A stretch of 30,978 nt of DNA from a virus. Shown here in pieces: positions 1 through 6,811 of this stretch (position 1 is the stretch's first letter; each line of letters starts with the position of its first letter). The position numbers and the translations under genes are program-made. The stretch spans positions 1 to 30,978 of IMG/VR virus record IMGVR_UViG_3300008116_000333; one strand, written 5' to 3'. The notes beneath the pieces are model-generated. The model worked only from the letters and a program-made list of their open reading frames with translations, did not search any database and was not told where the DNA came from.

Positions 1-101
1 TCTTGTGTTCTTTTTTCCACATCAACCTTTGTCACTACATGGTATGCATTAGCAACAGTTACACCAGTTCCTGGTAATTCATAATCTCTGATTAAAGCCA
101 T
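1..101 (-). CDS. Small phage protein, N-terminal part only (runs off the left edge)
   Basis: The gene starts with ATG at 99-101 and continues past the left edge of the window, so only about 33 residues are visible ([20 protein letters not shown], then HVVTKVDVEKRTQ). Its start overlaps the stop of the preceding fibre gene by one base (TAATG), a typical translationally coupled junction, so it is probably made together with the fibre. The visible N-terminus has the look of a short protein often found next to tail-fibre genes in aquatic phages, but I attach no function to it. The reading frame is open to the edge with no stop, which together with the coupled start supports a real gene. Confidence 0.7.
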   Translation of the reverse strand, partial: MALIRDYELPGTGVTVANAYHVVTKVDVEKRTQ

Positions 102-1444
102 TATGCTTTCTCCTTTTTTAATTCTTCAATTTCATCTTTTAGCTCTTTGATTGCTTCAATCAAAAGTGCAGTAATATTTCCATAATCAATTCCGTATTGG
201 TCATTTTCATCATCATACATAACAACTTGAGGTAAATGTTCTATAGCTTCTTGAGCAATTAGTCCAACTTTTTGATTCTTCTTTTCATCTGCAATCATGT
301 TATAGTAAACGCCGCGAAGATTGTATGTTTTTTCTAATGCATTTTTTATAGGTAAAATATTTTCTTTTAGTCTTGCGTCTGAGGCTGCAACAACATTTCC
401 TGTTGCATAAATTGATGCATTTGCATATACTGAATACCCTGATGCTGTTGTTGAAGTTCCAAATCCCCAACAATTATTTGAGTAGCTGTAATAAGAAGCC
501 CATCTACCACCACTTTCATAATAAATTCCGCCATTTGCAGAACCATCAAACATTAAATGAGGTGTATTACCACCATCATAAAAATGAATACCGCGCCAAC
601 CATTTCTTGTTCCGCGTAGTGCAGTACCACCATATGTACTTAAATCATTTGGTTGAATATGCCAGTTATTCGTATCTGAATAATAACCACTTGCATTTGT
701 ATATTGCCAATAGTATTTGTATGAATAATTGCTGGAGCCATTAATTCTAAAAACTAATGTGTTGTGTGAGTAATCATCCCAAAAAGAAACACCCTCATAA
801 GTTGGATTAGCTCCCATAGAAATGCCCACATGATAATTAATGGACAAATCTGGATATGGAGAAGTCCAAGCGCCAGCTTTTTGATGTAATGAGTATGGAT
901 AACTTGATGGTGCATTCCCAGAATTTCCACTTACACCACTGAACCCCAATGTGTTTAGTGTTCGGTTTGTGCCATCAACTGTTGCTCCAGATGGTCCTGT
1001 TGGTCCTGCAGGTCCTTGTGCGCCTTGTGCGCCTTGAGCGCCAGTTGGTCCTGTTGCGCCAGTAGGACCTTGAGCACCAGTTGGTCCCTGTGCTCCAGTA
1101 GGACCAGGAGGTCCAGCACTTCCTTGTGCGCCCTGTGTTCCTTGTGCGCCTTGCGGACCAGTTGGTCCTGCTGGCCCTTGTGCTCCTTGTGCTCCTTGTG
1201 GTCCAGTGGGACCAGTTCCACCAGTTGCACCTTGAGCACCTTGGGGACCAGTGGGACCAGTGCCGCCTGTCGCTCCCTGTGCTCCTTGGGGACCTGTTGC
1301 GCCTTGAGCACCCTGTGCGCCTTGTGTTCCTTGAGGACCAATAAGTCCTGTGTTAGCACCTACCCAACGACCATTGGCCGCAATCACTTGACTAGAACCA
1401 ATAGTCAATCCATTTTTTACAATAAAGTCTTGATTAGATGCCAT
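101..1444 (-). CDS. Collagen-like tail fibre with C-terminal S74 chaperone domain
   Basis: 447-aa fibre-type protein, likely a receptor-contacting virion appendage. Residues 1-35 are an attachment-like segment ([19 protein letters not shown]...), 36-154 are Gly-X-Y triplets rich in GPQGAQG and GPTG, expected to form a collagen-like triple helix, 155-350 are an aromatic and glycine-rich beta region, and about 353-447 are an intramolecular chaperone domain of the peptidase S74 type. The S74 signature is S355-D-A-R-L-K360, which supplies the Ser-Lys pair used for self-cleavage after trimerisation; the protein ends in a charged coiled coil ([13 protein letters not shown]). The N-terminal part and residues about 296-342 match the neighbour at 2009-3322, so the two are paralogues with different C-termini. 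No clear Shine-Dalgarno precedes the ATG. The domain assignment is firm; the receptor is unknown. Confidence 0.92.
   Translation of the reverse strand: MASNQDFIVKNGLTIGSSQVIAANGRWVGANTGLIGPQGTQGAQGAQGATGPQGAQGATGGTGPTGPQGAQGATGGTGPTGPQGAQGAQGPAGPTGPQGAQGTQGAQGSAGPPGPTGAQGPTGAQGPTGATGPTGAQGAQGAQGPAGPTGPSGATVDGTNRTLNTLGFSGVSGNSGNAPSSYPYSLHQKAGAWTSPYPDLSINYHVGISMGANPTYEGVSFWDDYSHNTLVFRINGSSNYSYKYYWQYTNASGYYSDTNNWHIQPNDLSTYGGTALRGTRNGWRGIHFYDGGNTPHLMFDGSANGGIYYESGGRWASYYSYSNNCWGFGTSTTASGYSVYANASIYATGNVVAASDARLKENILPIKNALEKTYNLRGVYYNMIADEKKNQKVGLIAQEAIEHLPQVVMYDDENDQYGIDYGNITALLIEAIKELKDEIEELKKEKA
983..1339 (-). repeat. Collagen-like Gly-X-Y repeat tract
   Basis: Codes for residues 36-154 of the fibre at 101-1444, about 40 consecutive Gly-X-Y triplets dominated by GPQ, GAQ, GPT and GAT. 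Codons vary synonymously between units, so the DNA is a degenerate repeat rather than a perfect one. Spurious open frames in other frames and on the plus strand come from this tract. Confidence 0.9.
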
Positions 1445-1451
1445 TTAGTTT

Positions 1452-1691
1452 TTATTTTAAATTATCAATGATACTGTATATTTGATTGATATTATTTGCA
1501 GAATCAATATCATTTTGTATTTGTGAATACTTATCTCTAATAGCCTGGCGTGATTCTTCAATTTTAGAAATGTTCTGTCCAGGAATTTGTTTTGCTATAA
1601 TTGCATCAAGAGGCTCAAATTCTATCTCTCTTGCTTTTCTTCTTATTTCGTGAGAGATATCTTTTACTTTATTCATATTAAGTGTAATCAT
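1452..1691 (-). CDS. Small helical protein, tail-fibre-assembly type
   Basis: 79-aa protein, mostly helical and charged (KVKDISHEIRRKAREIEFEP, then a C-terminal helix containing RQAIRDKYSQIQNDIDSA). The pattern of a basic N-terminal helix, an 'EFEPLD' turn and a second helix with 'AIRDKY' is one I associate with short proteins encoded beside tail-fibre genes and sometimes annotated as tail assembly chaperones. A good ribosome site (AAAGGAT) precedes the ATG, whose upstream neighbour ends 5 bases away. It lies between two paralogous collagen fibres, which fits a role in fibre folding or attachment. The function is inferred from position and appearance only. Confidence 0.75.
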   Translation of the reverse strand: MITLNMNKVKDISHEIRRKAREIEFEPLDAIIAKQIPGQNISKIEESRQAIRDKYSQIQNDIDSANNINQIYSIIDNLK

Positions 1692-1696
1692 ATATT

Positions 1697-1999
1697 TTAT
1701 CCTTTAGATTGAATCTTAGGAGTGCCATCATTATTCCAACCAACAACATCATACATTGATCCTGTTCCCCAATTTTGACCTTCACCATGAGGTTGTGAAA
1801 AATCTCCCTCTAAAGCTGCCATAAAAGTAGTATCTCTAATTGGTAAATCTTCTCTATCAATGATTAAATATGGTTGCCCATAAGGAACATCTTTAGCGGC
1901 AATTTGTTCTATCGTTAAACCACAATCGGGAACAGGTATACAAATAACAATATTACCAGTTTCTGGATTTGGATGTAAAATTAATTTATTTTCAATCAT
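1697..1999 (-). CDS. Small protein associated with tail fibres (possible assembly factor)
   Basis: 100-aa protein with a compact pattern: a beta N-terminus (KLILHPNPETGNIVICIPVP), then 'IAAKDVPYGQPYLIIDREDLP', and an 'F..ALEGD' stretch. The combination 'VP.G.PY.I....LP.....F..A' recurs in short proteins that follow tail-fibre genes in many phages, where it is sometimes called a fibre assembly protein. It sits directly downstream of the 437-aa collagen fibre (9-base gap) and upstream of the 79-aa helical protein, so the pair may act together. The ribosome site is weak (TGAGAT). I am confident it is a gene and unsure of its role. Confidence 0.72.
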   Translation of the reverse strand: MIENKLILHPNPETGNIVICIPVPDCGLTIEQIAAKDVPYGQPYLIIDREDLPIRDTTFMAALEGDFSQPHGEGQNWGTGSMYDVVGWNNDGTPKIQSKG

Positions 2000-2008
2000 A
2001 TTAATATC

Positions 2009-3322
2009 TCACAAAAATGCTACAAAGGTATTGTTTGTTGGATTTCCCCAAGTAAAAGAATAATGAAGTAATGTTCTACAATAAATTGATGTTGCGGTAA
2101 TATCTGCAACATTTTCAACACCAATAACAAATGAATTAAAACCGCTTCCAGATACAACTGTAGATAATGAATATGAATAATTAGTAGTTCCTAAACTAGA
2201 TGAAAAATTTATTGTTTGTTGACCTGTGCTAGGAACACTTACTGAAGTTACATTAAAACTGCCAGCCGATACTGTAGCTGTGCTTGTATTCCATCTGCAA
2301 TATGTAGCAGCCCTTCTGGGAACGCCACTTACTGTACCATTAATTGTAAGATTGTTAATATTAGAAGTGCTAGCTGGATCTGTGTAATATCCGGTGTTGT
2401 CTGAGTCGTAAAAAAGAGGTGCTCGGTAACTACTACTTGCAATTCCTATACCATTAACATATTCCGCATAACCCGATAGTGTAGTTGAACCACCAATACC
2501 AACAGAATTATTTGTTACATTATAATAAATCGGCCAAACACCACTACTTTCACGATAAATTCCACCATTACCAGATCCGTCAGCCATATAATTTAGATGG
2601 GATGTTGTTGTTCCCATCAAAATACCATAGTAAGAATTTTTAATCGCTGAAGCGCCATAACCGCCATATGTTACTGAATTACTTGCTAATAGACCTGTTG
2701 CTCCTTGGGCGCCCTGTGCGCCTTGAGCACCCTGTGCTCCTTGCGGTCCAGTCGGTCCTGTTGCGCCAGTGGGTCCTTGTGGACCTCTAGGAATAGTAAA
2801 ATTAAAAACTGCCGCCGCACTAGTTCCGCTATTAGTGACCGCAGAAGTTCCACCCGCTGGCCCAGTAGTTGTTGGACCTAAAGATATTGATGCGGCAGTT
2901 CCTGTTGCTCCTTGCGGTCCAGTTGGTCCTGTTGCGCCAGTAGGACCTTGAGCACCAGTTCCTCCTGGTGGTCCAGTGGGTCCTTGTGTTCCCTGTGCGC
3001 CTTGTGGTCCTGTTGCTCCAGTTGGACCTTGTGCTCCTTGAGGTCCCGTTGGTCCTGTTCCTCCAGTAACACCTTGAGCGCCTTGAGCACCCTGCGGTCC
3101 TGTGGGTCCAGCACTTCCTTGTGCGCCTTGTGCTCCTTGAGGTCCAGTGGGACCGGCTGGTCCTTGTGCGCCTTGTGTTCCCTGTGCGCCTTGGGCGCCC
3201 TGTGGTCCTTGAGGACCAAATAATCCTGTATTGGCTCCAACCCAACGACCATTAGCCGCAATCACTTGCGATGATCCAATGGTTAAACCATTCTTTACAA
3301 TGAAGTCTTGATTAGATGCCAA
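2009..3322 (-). CDS. Collagen-like tail fibre paralogue, TTG start, no S74 domain
   Basis: 437-aa fibre-type protein. Residues 1-34 are nearly identical to the fibre at 101-1444. Collagen-like triplets occupy 36-142 and again 180-209, separated by a non-collagen insert ending in 'FNFTIPRG', an insert type I have seen in other phage collagen-like fibres. Residues about 242-290 ([16 protein letters not shown]...) match the paralogue; after that comes '[13 protein letters not shown]' and a new C-terminal beta domain of roughly 115 residues that lacks the S74 SDxRLK motif. The start codon is TTG: an in-frame TGA lies only one codon upstream, the N-terminus matches the paralogue exactly from this codon, and CAAAGGGAT supplies a ribosome site. 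A fibre whose adhesin tip has been exchanged is the simplest reading. Confidence 0.9.
   Translation of the reverse strand: MASNQDFIVKNGLTIGSSQVIAANGRWVGANTGLFGPQGPQGAQGAQGTQGAQGPAGPTGPQGAQGAQGSAGPTGPQGAQGAQGVTGGTGPTGPQGAQGPTGATGPQGAQGTQGPTGPPGGTGAQGPTGATGPTGPQGATGTAASISLGPTTTGPAGGTSAVTNSGTSAAAVFNFTIPRGPQGPTGATGPTGPQGAQGAQGAQGAQGATGLLASNSVTYGGYGASAIKNSYYGILMGTTTSHLNYMADGSGNGGIYRESSGVWPIYYNVTNNSVGIGGSTTLSGYAEYVNGIGIASSSYRAPLFYDSDNTGYYTDPASTSNINNLTINGTVSGVPRRAATYCRWNTSTATVSAGSFNVTSVSVPSTGQQTINFSSSLGTTNYSYSLSTVVSGSGFNSFVIGVENVADITATSIYCRTLLHYSFTWGNPTNNTFVAFL
2696..3217 (-). repeat. Two-block collagen-like repeat tract
   Basis: Codes for Gly-X-Y triplets of the 437-aa fibre: block one at 2897-3217 (residues 36-142) and block two at 2696-2785 (residues 180-209). 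Between them lies a non-collagen beta insert. Units such as [10 protein letters not shown] recur with synonymous codon changes. Confidence 0.88.
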
Positions 3323-3330
3323 AGTTCACT

Positions 3331-3339
3331 ATCCCTTTG
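3331..3339 (-). promoter_or_regulatory. Ribosome binding site deciding the TTG start
   Basis: On the minus strand this reads CAAAGGGAT, ending about 8 bases before the TTG at 3320-3322. It is a good Shine-Dalgarno and supports initiation at this rare start codon; no in-frame ATG or GTG is available because TGA lies one codon upstream of ACT-TTG. Confidence 0.75.
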
Positions 3340-3349
3340 TTGATAAATT

Positions 3350-5470
3350 TTATACCGGTATCAGAGTTATTGCTGTCTTAAATGTAGTTACTGCATTGTT
3401 TGGTGTAGCTAACAAACTTAAAGTGCCAGTTGAAATTGTAGCATCAAATACGCCCAATGTCGCACCAGTTTTAATGTTACCGTACTGGGACAAATACACA
3501 GTTGTTCCATCATGGATCAAAGTCATTTCTAGTAACTCATATGATGAACCACTAGAAATCTGAACGAGATATTTAGCTGAACGATATGCAGTTGTTGAGA
3601 ATGAATCTAATGTAAATTGGGTAGCGGCTGCGGTTGTTACAGCAGTAGATTCGTAAATAGCATTCGTATTAATTGTTGCTATTGTATTTGATGTTAAACT
3701 TGCGCCAATCAATGCACCGCTGGTAGACAAAGCACCAGTCATTACATCGCCAGATTTTGCAACTTTAGTAATTAATCCTGCACCAACGTTTGCTTGATAT
3801 GCTGATGTTACAGTAATTAATCCTGCCCCAACGTTAGCTTGACCAGTTGCAATCGCTACACCAACGTTTGCTTCATATGCAGCCTTTGTACTAATTAATC
3901 CAGCACCTACGTTAGCTTGTCTTGCGGCTACTTCAACACCTACGTTTGCTTGATATGCTGATGTTACAGTAATTAATCCTGCACCAACGTTAGCTTGTGA
4001 TGTTGTTTGATAAGATAATAATCCTGCACCAGTATTCGCTTGTGCATTAGTGTAAATTGTATTTGAGTAATTTAATGGATCAAGACCACGCAATGTAATT
4101 ACATTCGTAACTAGATTTGCGCTTAGTGTTGCAACTCTTGTGTTTGCAATATCAATAATATTTGTTGGTTCAACACCTGGTGTGTAACTATCAAACAAAT
4201 AATATTTACCATCAGTAAACTTACGAATCAAACCCGTATGATTATTTGGTGTATTTGCGTAATGACCAATGAAACCGATATCCAATAAATCAGTTTGGTT
4301 ATCTGTACCCAACTGAATTATTGTGTCAGTAACTTTTATGGATGATACATTAAGTGTTGTTGTATTGCCAGTAATCAATAAGTTACCAGAAACTGTCAAG
4401 TCGCCAGTAATTGTGCCGCCAAGTTTTGGTAGTGCGGCATTGGCTGTATTGTATGCTAAGTTAGCTTGTGCAAACGATGAGTTTGCTCTATCATATGCAG
4501 AGTTGGCTTGATTTCTGACCCAAGTATCTACGGCATTGTTGGCGGCATTAAAAGCAAGATTAGCCTGATTAAATGCGTTACCAATATTATTTGTTAATGT
4601 AATTACACTTGCGCCAACATTAGCTTGACCAGATGCAACATCTGCAATTCTACCAGCACCAACGTTAGCTTGATATGCCGATGTGACTGTGATAAGTCCA
4701 GCACCTACGTTTGCTTGCCCTGTTGTTACTGCGCTATTTGCGGCATCATATGCGGCATTAGCTTGATTTCTAACCCATGTATCAACTGCATTATTAGCGG
4801 CTGTAAATGCTAAGTTTGCTTGAGCGAATGCGGACACAGCAACACCAAAACTAGAATTGGCTTGGTCATATGCTAAGTTGGCTTGTGCAAAAGAACCGTA
4901 AGAAGTGTTTGCTTGATTGAATGCTAAGTTAGCCTGATTGAATGCGTTAAGTGCAATGTTAGCAGTAGCCGATGATGATACAGAAGGTGCACCTGTTGTA
5001 GATTGGAAAACAAAATCAGATGCACCAGAGATTACAATCTGACCGCCATTATTTCCAATAACAATACCATCAATGTTAATTGAACCTGGTCCAACATACA
5101 AATCTTTCCAACGATTTCCCGCTGAACCTAAACTGTAAACATTATCTGTTGTTGGAGTTATATTACCAGTTACAATTACATTACCAGAAATTGTACCACC
5201 AGCAGAATTGAATTTTGTATTTGCTAAATCATAGGCTAAGTTAGCTTGTGCAAACGATGAGTTTGCTCTATCAAACGCTAAGTTTGCTTTTGTGAATGCA
5301 AATTGGTCTAACTGTGCTGATTCTAAAGCAAGAGCAAAACCACCAGCGGTTGTTCCATCGTGAACAACAACTGTTTTCTTATCTGTGTCAACGGTAATCT
5401 CAGCCACTGCTCCAGTAAAGGTTGCTGTCTGGGCTGTATTTCCTCTTCTTAACTGTAATTGCGTTGGCAT
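3350..5470 (-). CDS. Tail fibre with A/N-rich helical repeats
   Basis: 706-aa fibre-type protein. Residues 1-50 (MPTQLQLRRG... VVVHDGTTAGG) are an N-terminal module common to phage fibre and tip proteins. Two repeat families follow: 'AFAQANLAYDxAN' units (about 56-85, 176-245, 298-345) and 'QANVGAGLITVTSAY' units (about 252-290 and 478-567). Between them residues about 355-455 hold a 'GNTTT...LLDIGFIGHY...GLIRKF' domain that also occurs in the fibre at 6812-8461. The last 115 residues (RSAKYLVQI..., LIHDGTTVYLSQYG) form a C-terminal domain I associate with virion proteins of T4-like cyanophages. AAGGAT precedes the ATG and a late-promoter-like motif lies 23 bases upstream. It probably forms a trimeric fibre; ligand unknown. 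Confidence 0.87.
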   Translation of the reverse strand: MPTQLQLRRGNTAQTATFTGAVAEITVDTDKKTVVVHDGTTAGGFALALESAQLDQFAFTKANLAFDRANSSFAQANLAYDLANTKFNSAGGTISGNVIVTGNITPTTDNVYSLGSAGNRWKDLYVGPGSINIDGIVIGNNGGQIVISGASDFVFQSTTGAPSVSSSATANIALNAFNQANLAFNQANTSYGSFAQANLAYDQANSSFGVAVSAFAQANLAFTAANNAVDTWVRNQANAAYDAANSAVTTGQANVGAGLITVTSAYQANVGAGRIADVASGQANVGASVITLTNNIGNAFNQANLAFNAANNAVDTWVRNQANSAYDRANSSFAQANLAYNTANAALPKLGGTITGDLTVSGNLLITGNTTTLNVSSIKVTDTIIQLGTDNQTDLLDIGFIGHYANTPNNHTGLIRKFTDGKYYLFDSYTPGVEPTNIIDIANTRVATLSANLVTNVITLRGLDPLNYSNTIYTNAQANTGAGLLSYQTTSQANVGAGLITVTSAYQANVGVEVAARQANVGAGLISTKAAYEANVGVAIATGQANVGAGLITVTSAYQANVGAGLITKVAKSGDVMTGALSTSGALIGASLTSNTIATINTNAIYESTAVTTAAATQFTLDSFSTTAYRSAKYLVQISSGSSYELLEMTLIHDGTTVYLSQYGNIKTGATLGVFDATISTGTLSLLATPNNAVTTFKTAITLIPV
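3781..3841 (-). repeat. Near-perfect 61-bp direct repeat, copy 1
   Basis: Pairs with 3937-3997 at 59 of 61 positions (mismatches at the fifth base and in CCCCA versus CACCA). Spacing is 156 bp, exactly 52 codons, so the frame is kept. It codes for the QANVGAGLITVTSAYQANVG unit. The other copies of this unit in the gene have diverged at synonymous sites, so this pair looks like a recent duplication or gene conversion. Confidence 0.9.
3937..3997 (-). repeat. Near-perfect 61-bp direct repeat, copy 2
   Basis: Second copy of the repeat at 3781-3841, in the same reading frame within the 706-aa fibre gene. Confidence 0.9.
4455..4493 (-). repeat. Exact 39-bp direct repeat, copy 1
   Basis: Identical to 5235-5273, 780 bp apart (260 codons), both coding for the DRANSSFAQANLA segment of the 706-aa fibre. 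The exact nucleotide match suggests conversion between distant units of the repeat array. Confidence 0.88.
5235..5273 (-). repeat. Exact 39-bp direct repeat, copy 2
   Basis: Second copy of the 39-bp unit at 4455-4493, in frame in the same fibre gene. Confidence 0.88.
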
Positions 5471-5493
5471 TTAATATCCTTAAATTATCAATC

Positions 5494-5501
5494 TATTTAT
5501 G
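5494..5501 (-). promoter_or_regulatory. T4-type late promoter candidate, CATAAATA (+GA)
   Basis: Minus-strand CATAAATAGA lies 23 bases upstream of the ATG of the 706-aa fibre, in the 31-base gap after the preceding gene. The T4 late promoter core is TATAAATA, and related phages tolerate other first bases. The expected transcript start leaves a short leader holding the AAGGAT ribosome site. Confidence 0.6.
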
Positions 5502-6215
5502 TTACGTTAAATAGCCAAGGTCTTTTTCCAAGTAAAAGCCTTCGGGTGTTACTGGATTATCTGAACAATCATAAACTGGTCCAGCCAGTTCTCCTTGTAT
5601 GAATGTATTATCTGAAACGAGAGCAACCAAACTTTCAGTAACAAAACCATAAGGCGCAGTTGGAAAATAATCTGATGAAGAAGTTCCTCCTCCAACAGAA
5701 ACGGTATTAGCATAATCATATGCGGCTTGTGCTAAACCACTAGCTGAGTTTGCTTTATCAAAAGCCAAATTGGCTTGTCCAAATGCTGAATTTGTTCTTC
5801 CCGTAACAACAATTAGTCCAGCACCAACGTTTGCTTGTCCAGTTGTTACTGCGGAATTGGCTGCATTGTATGCTAAGTTTGCTTGTGCAAATGCTGAGTT
5901 TGAAACATTACTAATTCTTGTGGTGACATTACTTGTGATTTCACCGGCAACAATATTATCGGTAGTTAAAGTTTTTGTTGTTTTATCAAATTTTAGATTT
6001 GCTGATGCGCCAAATGCACCAGAATCATTAAATTGAATTTCTTGATTTAGTCCAGTAGGCTCAGTTATAACATCAAATAAAATTGCGGTATTTGTTTGAT
6101 TACCATAATACAGTTTACCATCGGCATAGTTAATAGCCAATTCGCCCGGCGATAATGTAGTTGGTGTATTACCTGATGCGCCTGAATTTTTTAACTGAAT
6201 TAGTGTGTTTGCCAT
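5502..6215 (-). CDS. Short tail-fibre protein with A/N-rich helical repeats
   Basis: 237-aa fibre-type protein. The N-terminus (MANTLIQLKNSGASGNTPTT, then LSPGELAINYADGKLYYGNQ) is an adaptor-type module widely seen at the start of phage fibre proteins. Residues about 107-165 carry 'SAFAQANLAYNAANSAVTTG' and 'QANVGAGLIVVTG' units of the same two families as the 706-aa neighbour. The last 60 residues form a distinct acidic and aromatic C-terminus. The ribosome site is poor (TTCGGTAA just before ATG), so expression may depend on coupling to the coiled-coil gene ending 10 bases upstream. It could be a shorter paralogue or partner of the 706-aa fibre; which one cannot be told from sequence. Confidence 0.82.
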   Translation of the reverse strand: MANTLIQLKNSGASGNTPTTLSPGELAINYADGKLYYGNQTNTAILFDVITEPTGLNQEIQFNDSGAFGASANLKFDKTTKTLTTDNIVAGEITSNVTTRISNVSNSAFAQANLAYNAANSAVTTGQANVGAGLIVVTGRTNSAFGQANLAFDKANSASGLAQAAYDYANTVSVGGGTSSSDYFPTAPYGFVTESLVALVSDNTFIQGELAGPVYDCSDNPVTPEGFYLEKDLGYLT

Positions 6216-6225
6216 TTACCGAATC

Positions 6226-6789
6226 TTAGAATGTTCCGCCAGATTTTACAATATCATCATCAATTGGAAGAACTGGTTCTTCAACAGCAATCTCTGGAGT
6301 ATCAGGTTGAACAACTTCACCAAGTTTAACTTTTTTAAGTTTGTTTGCAGGAACTACAGTTTCCAATCTTGCAACATATTTAGTGAGTTCTTCAATCCGA
6401 TTATTGTTTTGCATTAAAACATTTTGGGATTCACTCTTAGCGGTCAACACATCTTGTTGTGCAGATTTTAATTGCCTCATGTAGTCATTGACTGCATTTT
6501 GCAATCTATCTTTTTCTTGTTTCAAAGAATCATTATTTCCGGAAGAACTTTTTAGATTATCTCGTTCGGTCGTTAGTTGATTTATAACTTTATCTTTTTC
6601 AACAAGTTGAGATTGATATGTTATATTCGCTTCAGAAACTTCTTTTAACCTTCTCACAGAATCTTCTGCTTCTTGTAAACTATTCTTATTTACTTCAATT
6701 TGTGCTTGAAACATTAAATTCTGCTTGACAACTTCCATAAAATTGCCAAGCAAAACTTCTACATAAGCATTTTGTAATCTCACATCCAT
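6226..6789 (-). CDS. Coiled-coil virion-associated protein with GGTF tail
   Basis: 187-aa protein. After a helical N-terminus (LQNAYVEVLLGNFMEVVKQN) residues about 30-145 are a long charged heptad-type coiled coil (QLTTERDNLKSS, DSLKQEKDRLQNAV, NRIEELTKYVARLE). The C-terminal 45 residues are acidic and proline-rich and end in VKSGGTF, a tail it shares with two other proteins in this block. An AAAGGA ribosome site precedes the ATG. Proteins of this design occur beside tail-fibre genes in T4-like cyanophages; a scaffold, spacer or assembly role in fibre attachment is my inference. No enzymatic motif is visible. Confidence 0.8.
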   Translation of the reverse strand: MDVRLQNAYVEVLLGNFMEVVKQNLMFQAQIEVNKNSLQEAEDSVRRLKEVSEANITYQSQLVEKDKVINQLTTERDNLKSSSGNNDSLKQEKDRLQNAVNDYMRQLKSAQQDVLTAKSESQNVLMQNNNRIEELTKYVARLETVVPANKLKKVKLGEVVQPDTPEIAVEEPVLPIDDDIVKSGGTF

Positions 6790-6811
6790 AATAAAATCCT
6801 TTCATTATAAT

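Noticed and set aside
955-1471. Open frames in the other frames and on the plus strand over the collagen tract (arginine/leucine/cysteine-rich products)
   Set aside because: They are shadows of Gly-X-Y codons in shifted frames; composition is low-complexity, and no ribosome sites or homologous patterns were seen. The same holds at 2769-3261 and 9499-9964.
101-3322. Diversity-generating retroelement acting on the fibre tips
   Set aside because: No reverse transcriptase, template repeat or adenine-biased variable repeat pair is visible in the window.
3350-5470. A CRISPR-like array suggested by the short repeated segments
   Set aside because: The repeats are in-frame coding units with variable spacing and synonymous drift, without unique spacers of constant length.
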